A DNA stretch of 64,000 nucleotides from Chloroflexota bacterium (GTDB lineage Bacteria > Chloroflexota > Dehalococcoidia > Lucifugimonadales > UBA3495), in assembly GCA_009840165.1 (NCBI GenBank), contig VXOG01000036.1:38373-102372 (forward strand). The letters run 5' to 3'. The notes beneath the pieces are model-generated. The model worked only from the letters and a program-made list of their open reading frames with translations, searched no databases and was not told the origin of the DNA. Both the position numbers and the translations under genes were made by a program. Shown here in pieces: positions 60,474-64,000 of this stretch (its first letter is position 1; each line of letters begins with the position of its first letter).

Positions 60474-62099
60474 ATGCCTGAAAAGCAACTGATTTTTGAC
60501 GAAGACGCCCGACAGAGCCTGATGAGCGGTGTTGACCAGCTTGGGCGGGTGGTCGCCCTTACGCTGGGCCCCAGTGGCCGGAACGTGATCCTGGGTCGCG
60601 TCTGGACCCTGCCGGTGGTCTGTAGCGACGGCGTCACCATTGCCAAAGAGGTCGAATTGCCGGACCCCTACGAAAACATGGGCGCCCAGGTCGTCAAAGA
60701 GGCAGCCGCCAAGACCAACGACGTCGTGGGCGACGGCACTACCACGTCGGTAGTGCTGGCGCGTTCCATCATCCAGGGCGGCTTTATGAACGTGGCTGCC
60801 GGCGCCAACCCCCTGGCCTTGAAGTCGGGCATCGACCAGGCCGTCAGCGCGGTCAGCAGCGAAATCAGCGCCCAGGCCGTGGCCGTTGAGAGTCGTGAGC
60901 AGGTCGCGCGTGTCGCCGCCCTTTCTGCCCATGAAGAGGCCATTGCCGAGCTGATCGCCGACGCCATGGACAAGGTGGGCCGCGAGGGAATCATCACCAT
61001 CGAGGAGAGCCGCGGCCTCACCGACGAACTGGACGTGGTTGAAGGGATGCGCCTCGACCGGGGTTACCTTTCACCCCACTTCATCACCGACCCCGACCGG
61101 ATGGAAGTTTCCCTGGATGAGCCGCTGTTCCTGCTCACCGACCAGAAGCTTTCCTCGGCCGCCGACGTGGTTCCCACCCTCGAAGCCGTGGCCCAGGCCG
61201 GACGACGGCCGCTGATCATAATTGCCGAGGACGTGGAGGGCGAAGCGCTGGCGACCCTGGTGGTTAACAAGCTGCGCGGCACCGTGAGCAGCCTGGCCGT
61301 GAAGGCTCCCGGTTTCGGCGAACGGCGCAAGGCACTGCTGCAGGACCTGGCCATCGTCACCGGCGGCGCGGTCATTACCAACGATGCCGGTATGCGCCTT
61401 GATGACGTATCTCTCGAAAATCTCGGCTCTGCCCGACGCGTCCTGGCCACCAAGGACGAGACCACCATCGTTGAAGGCCGGGGCCACGAGGACGACATCG
61501 CCGGCCGCGTTGCGGAGTTGCGCGTCCAGATCGAGGAGACTACCTCCGACTACGACCGGGAGAAGTTGCAGGAACGCCTCGCCAACCTGGCGGGCGGAGT
61601 CGCCGTTATCCGGGTCGGCGCCGCCACTGAACCGGAGCTGAACGAGCGCAAGAGCCGCACCGAGGACGCCCTGGCCTCCACCCGCGCAGCCGTCGAAGAA
61701 GGCGTTATCCCGGGCGGCGGCGTCACCCTCCTGCGCGCTCAGGCCGTGCTGGATGACCTGTTGGAGCGCGCGACCGGTGACGAAGCCGTTGGCATACGCC
61801 TGGTGCGCAATGCGCTGGAAGCCCCCCTGAACACTATTGCGCAGAATGCCGGCTACAAAGGTGATGTCATCGTGGAAAACGTCCGCAACGGCGAAGGCGA
61901 CTACGGGTTCGATGCCGACTGCGGAGAGTACACCGACGTGGTGGCCCGCGGGATCATCGACCCGGCGAAAGTCACCCGCTCGGCGCTGCGGAACGCCGGC
62001 TCCGTCGCCGGAATGCTGCTGACCACCCAGGCCGTCGTAACCGAAATACCCAAGTACGAGCCGTTGCCGGCCGACATCCAGGACTTCATGCACGACTAG
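60474..62099 (+). CDS. groEL: Chaperonin GroEL (60 kDa, Hsp60)
   Basis: The 541-residue chaperonin has LGPSGRNVIL, the nucleotide site VCSDGVTIAKEVELPDPYENMGAQVVKEAAAKTNDVVGDGTTTSVVLARSI, and AAVEEGVIPGGGVTLLRA. The ATG at 60474 with GGAGG 10 bases before is preferred over the ORF-track start 35 codons earlier. There is no groES upstream, and the end (PADIQDFMHD) lacks the Gly-Gly-Met tail normal for the main GroEL. It may be a second, specialised GroEL paralogue; in a genome with one groESL elsewhere this would be the orphan copy. Confidence 0.94.
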   Translation: MPEKQLIFDEDARQSLMSGVDQLGRVVALTLGPSGRNVILGRVWTLPVVCSDGVTIAKEVELPDPYENMGAQVVKEAAAKTNDVVGDGTTTSVVLARSIIQGGFMNVAAGANPLALKSGIDQAVSAVSSEISAQAVAVESREQVARVAALSAHEEAIAELIADAMDKVGREGIITIEESRGLTDELDVVEGMRLDRGYLSPHFITDPDRMEVSLDEPLFLLTDQKLSSAADVVPTLEAVAQAGRRPLIIIAEDVEGEALATLVVNKLRGTVSSLAVKAPGFGERRKALLQDLAIVTGGAVITNDAGMRLDDVSLENLGSARRVLATKDETTIVEGRGHEDDIAGRVAELRVQIEETTSDYDREKLQERLANLAGGVAVIRVGAATEPELNERKSRTEDALASTRAAVEEGVIPGGGVTLLRAQAVLDDLLERATGDEAVGIRLVRNALEAPLNTIAQNAGYKGDVIVENVRNGEGDYGFDADCGEYTDVVARGIIDPAKVTRSALRNAGSVAGMLLTTQAVVTEIPKYEPLPADIQDFMHD

Positions 62100-62127
62100 C
62101 GCACCCCAATCCATTCGGACTTCCAAC

Positions 62128-62155
62128 GTAGGGGCGACGCATGCGTCGCCCCTAC
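62128..62155. repeat. GTAGGGGC-family perfect palindrome downstream of groEL
   Basis: This is a perfect 28-base palindrome with half GTAGGGGCGACGCA, 28 bases after the groEL stop. It could act as a hairpin at the 3' end of the message, but no T-run follows. Confidence 0.95.
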
Positions 62156-62182
62156 CAATATATCTACATCCTGCCTTTGGTT

Positions 62183-62725
62183 ATGAACCAGCAATCTCAA
62201 CTCACCGGCGCGCTCAGCCGGGCCACCATCGCCGAGCTTATCGCCGGCGACCCGCCGTTGCTGGAGCAATGCCACGACATCAGCGAGCAACTTCAGCCCA
62301 ACGGCTTTGACATGTCCGTCCGCTCGGTTTCCCATTACCATGCGGACTCCACGCCCGGCAGTATCGGTGTTCTCGACGGCGACCGGGTGTTGCCGGAGAA
62401 CGCGGAATTGTCCTTCGATTCGGATGGCTGGCTGCATCTCAAACCCGGCCCCTATTTGATTACGTTCCACGAAATCGTCAATCTGCCCCGCAATATAATG
62501 GCCCTGGCACGCCCCCGTTCCAGCCTGCTCCGCTCGGGCGTCGCCATCCACACCGCCGTTTGGGACGCCGGTTACTCCGGTCGCTCCCAAGCGCTGCTGG
62601 TCGTCCATCACCCCGCCGGCTTCAGAATCCGGCGCGACGCCCGGGTAGCCCAGTTGGTATTCTTTCCCCTGACCGCTGCCGACCCGCACGGATACACGGG
62701 ACGATACCAGGGCGAGAACCTGTGA
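62183..62725 (+). CDS. dUTPase/dCTP-deaminase-fold protein
   Basis: The 180-residue protein has the trimeric dUTPase fold motifs: LQPNGFDMSVRSV (compare QPASIDLRL), ALARPRSSLLRSGVAIHTAVWDAGYSGRSQALLVVHHP, and GFRIRRDARVAQLVFFPL. It may hydrolyse dUTP or deaminate dCTP, keeping uracil out of DNA; which one is not clear, and the catalytic Asp/Glu region (TAVWDAGYSGR) fits dUTPase more. The ATG at 62183 is preferred over the ORF-track start, which lies inside a palindrome. Its TGA overlaps the GTG start of queG by 4 bases (GTGA). Confidence 0.83.
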   Translation: MNQQSQLTGALSRATIAELIAGDPPLLEQCHDISEQLQPNGFDMSVRSVSHYHADSTPGSIGVLDGDRVLPENAELSFDSDGWLHLKPGPYLITFHEIVNLPRNIMALARPRSSLLRSGVAIHTAVWDAGYSGRSQALLVVHHPAGFRIRRDARVAQLVFFPLTAADPHGYTGRYQGENL

Positions 62726-63918
62726 GTGTGACACAACACGGCGACGCGAAACCCGCCGACCTGCGCCGATTGATTGACGGGCTGGCGCGCGAGGTCGGCT
62801 TCGATCTGGTGGCGGTGACCGATGCCGCCGATTTCGACGCTGATCGTGAATTAGCAATGCGCCGCATTGACGACGGGCTGATGGACGGCCTGCCGTGGTT
62901 CACCAAAGCGCGCGTTGCACGGGGCACGAGTCCCGACGAACTGATGCCCGGGGCGCGTTCCATCATATCCCTGGGACTCAACTACTACCCCGGCTCGACG
63001 CCAACGCCGGTCTCCGGTTCGGGACTTGTCGCCCGTTATGCCCAGGGACGCGATTATCACCGCGTGATGAAGCGGCGAATGCGCCGGCTCGTCATCTCGC
63101 TTGCCGAGCATCCCGCGTTGCAACAGGCCGACGAGGAACTGGCGGCCCGCTGGTACGTGGACGACGGCCCGATGCTCGACCGTGCCGCCGCCGCTCGCGC
63201 GGGACTGGGCTGGTTTGGCAAGAATGGGAACATCCTGAACCCGACCTATGGCTCGTGGCTGCTGCTGGGCCAGGTTGTCACCAACCTGAAACTGGAACCG
63301 GATGCGCCCCTGTCCAAGACCTGCGGCCAATGCGCCCGCTGCATTCCCGCCTGCCCTACCGAGGCCATTGTCGCGCCCTACGTGGTGGACAACCGACGAT
63401 GCATCAGCTACCTGACCATTGAGCACAAGGGGGCGATACCACTGGAACTGCGCACGGCCATGGGAACCTGGGTGTTCGGCTGCGACATCTGCCAGGAGGT
63501 GTGCCCGGTCAACCGCAAGGCCAAAGCGACGTCTGATCCCAACTTCGGGAGGCGCGACCTGACGACTCTGGACCTGGTTGAATTGCTGGACATGGACGAG
63601 GCGCAGTTTCGCCAGCGCTTTGCCGGCACGCCCCTGATGCGGGCCAAGCGGATCGGGATGCAGCGCAACGCCTGCGTGGCGTTGGGCAATATCGGCGACG
63701 CGACGGCGGAGCCTGCGCTCCGGCGCGCCCTGGCGTCCAGCGATGCGCTGGTGAGAGGTCATGCGGCGTGGGCATTGGGGCGTATTGGGGGCGCCGAGGC
63801 TGTCACGGCGTTGCGGATCGCGGAAAATGTCGAAGCTGATGAGGATGTTAGGGCGGAAATTCGTTTGGCGCTGGATGAAGCGGATGCGGTCGCTGGATTC
63901 CGGCTTTCGCCGGAATGA
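62722..63918 (+). CDS. queG: Epoxyqueuosine reductase QueG
   Basis: QueG reduces epoxyqueuosine to queuosine in tRNA, using cobalamin and two 4Fe-4S clusters. The 398-residue protein has the catalytic region RWYVDDGPMLDRAAAARAGLGWFGKNG, the clusters CGQCARCIPACPTEAIV and GCDICQEVCPVNR, and C-terminal HEAT-like repeats (ACVALGNIGDATAEPALRRAL, GHAAWALGRIGGAEAVTAL). The start is the GTG at 62722, overlapping the previous stop. The last residues AGFRLSPE and the stop are encoded by a dispersed GTCATTCC-type hairpin, so the natural C-terminal end was altered or formed by it. Confidence 0.93.
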   Translation: MSVTQHGDAKPADLRRLIDGLAREVGFDLVAVTDAADFDADRELAMRRIDDGLMDGLPWFTKARVARGTSPDELMPGARSIISLGLNYYPGSTPTPVSGSGLVARYAQGRDYHRVMKRRMRRLVISLAEHPALQQADEELAARWYVDDGPMLDRAAAARAGLGWFGKNGNILNPTYGSWLLLGQVVTNLKLEPDAPLSKTCGQCARCIPACPTEAIVAPYVVDNRRCISYLTIEHKGAIPLELRTAMGTWVFGCDICQEVCPVNRKAKATSDPNFGRRDLTTLDLVELLDMDEAQFRQRFAGTPLMRAKRIGMQRNACVALGNIGDATAEPALRRALASSDALVRGHAAWALGRIGGAEAVTALRIAENVEADEDVRAEIRLALDEADAVAGFRLSPE

Positions 63919-64000
63919 CGAGAGCAGGTCCGGAATGACGAGAGCAAGTCCGGAATGACGAGAGCAAGTCCGGAATGACGAGAGCAAGTCCGGAATGACG
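63892..64000. repeat. GTCATTCC-family hairpin plus 20-nt tandem repeats running off the window
   Basis: A hairpin with arms ATTCCGGC/GCCGGAAT (63892-63920) overlaps the end of queG. From 63911 onwards a 20-base unit, CGGAATGACGAGAGCAAGTC, repeats at least 4.5 times to the window edge; the first unit has one change (GGTC for AGTC). Confidence 0.93.

Noticed and set aside
63911-64000. Possible CRISPR array at the right edge
   Set aside because: The 20-base units are head to tail with no unique spacers, and no cas genes are near; it is a simple tandem repeat tied to a hairpin element.

Overview
The window is 64 kb of GC-rich bacterial chromosome. Gene content and style suggest an uncultured Chloroflexota of the Dehalococcoidia/SAR202 type. 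The clues are lipoproteins with acidic 'EVEVTR' tails, a DUF1501/DUF1800/NHL cluster, FMN-dependent alpha-hydroxy-acid oxidase and amidohydrolase genes, a zinc-ribbon CxxC protein, an F420-type nitroreductase-fold protein, and many palindromic repeats. This placement is inference; the window holds no rRNA and I saw no tRNA.

Region 1 (1-19.5 kb) is almost entirely minus strand. In transcription order it starts with a signalling operon: PP2C phosphatase, three tandem vWA (TerY-like) proteins, a TM2-domain membrane protein and a membrane kinase with an external FN3 domain. The kinase stop overlaps the start of dnaX. The repair/replication set dnaX, ybaB, recR and recO follows, with a DUF4258/DUF2283-type pair inserted between ybaB and recR. 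Then come a biotin carboxylase with its biotin-carrier partner, a PIN toxin module, uvrA, and an AAA ATPase plus TOPRIM (DUF3226-like) pair that may be a defence system. A truncated MFS transporter lies at the left edge.

Region 2 (19.6-31 kb) holds a plus-strand oligopeptide/dipeptide-type ABC operon (lipoprotein, two permeases, two ATPases). A tiny two-gene membrane microprotein operon sits on the opposite strand inside it. An Fbp-type metal ABC permease and ATPase follow, surrounding a DtxR-family regulator that is flanked by two copies of a composite palindromic element.

Region 3 (31-42 kb) begins with a 1422-residue secreted or anchored protein carrying two related zinc-metalloprotease-like modules. 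A second copy of the microprotein operon comes next. Then comes a quinone cluster (ubiE/menG, ubiX, ubiA, ubiD) interrupted by a reductase-fold gene, an MNT-HEPN fusion and hicAB.

Region 4 (42-55.4 kb) is metabolic and toxin-antitoxin rich: TPP enzyme, halogenase-like flavoprotein, HpcH aldolase, dienelactone hydrolase, an MqnA-like protein, three more TA pairs, and the NHL/DUF1501/DUF1800 operon. Region 5 (55.4-64 kb) holds a copper nitrite reductase lipoprotein preceded by a perfect 32-nt palindrome, an FMN oxidase, an amidohydrolase, rpsT with a clear terminator, groEL without groES, a dUTPase/dCTP-deaminase-fold protein, and queG, whose last codons and stop lie in a dispersed repeat.

The most unusual items are two paralogous microprotein operons, the triplicated vWA kinase/phosphatase operon coupled to dnaX, the AAA/TOPRIM pair, the twin-module metalloprotease, the nirK palindrome, and a family of palindromes with fixed outer arms and variable self-complementary centres. 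At least seven toxin-antitoxin-type modules occur in 64 kb.
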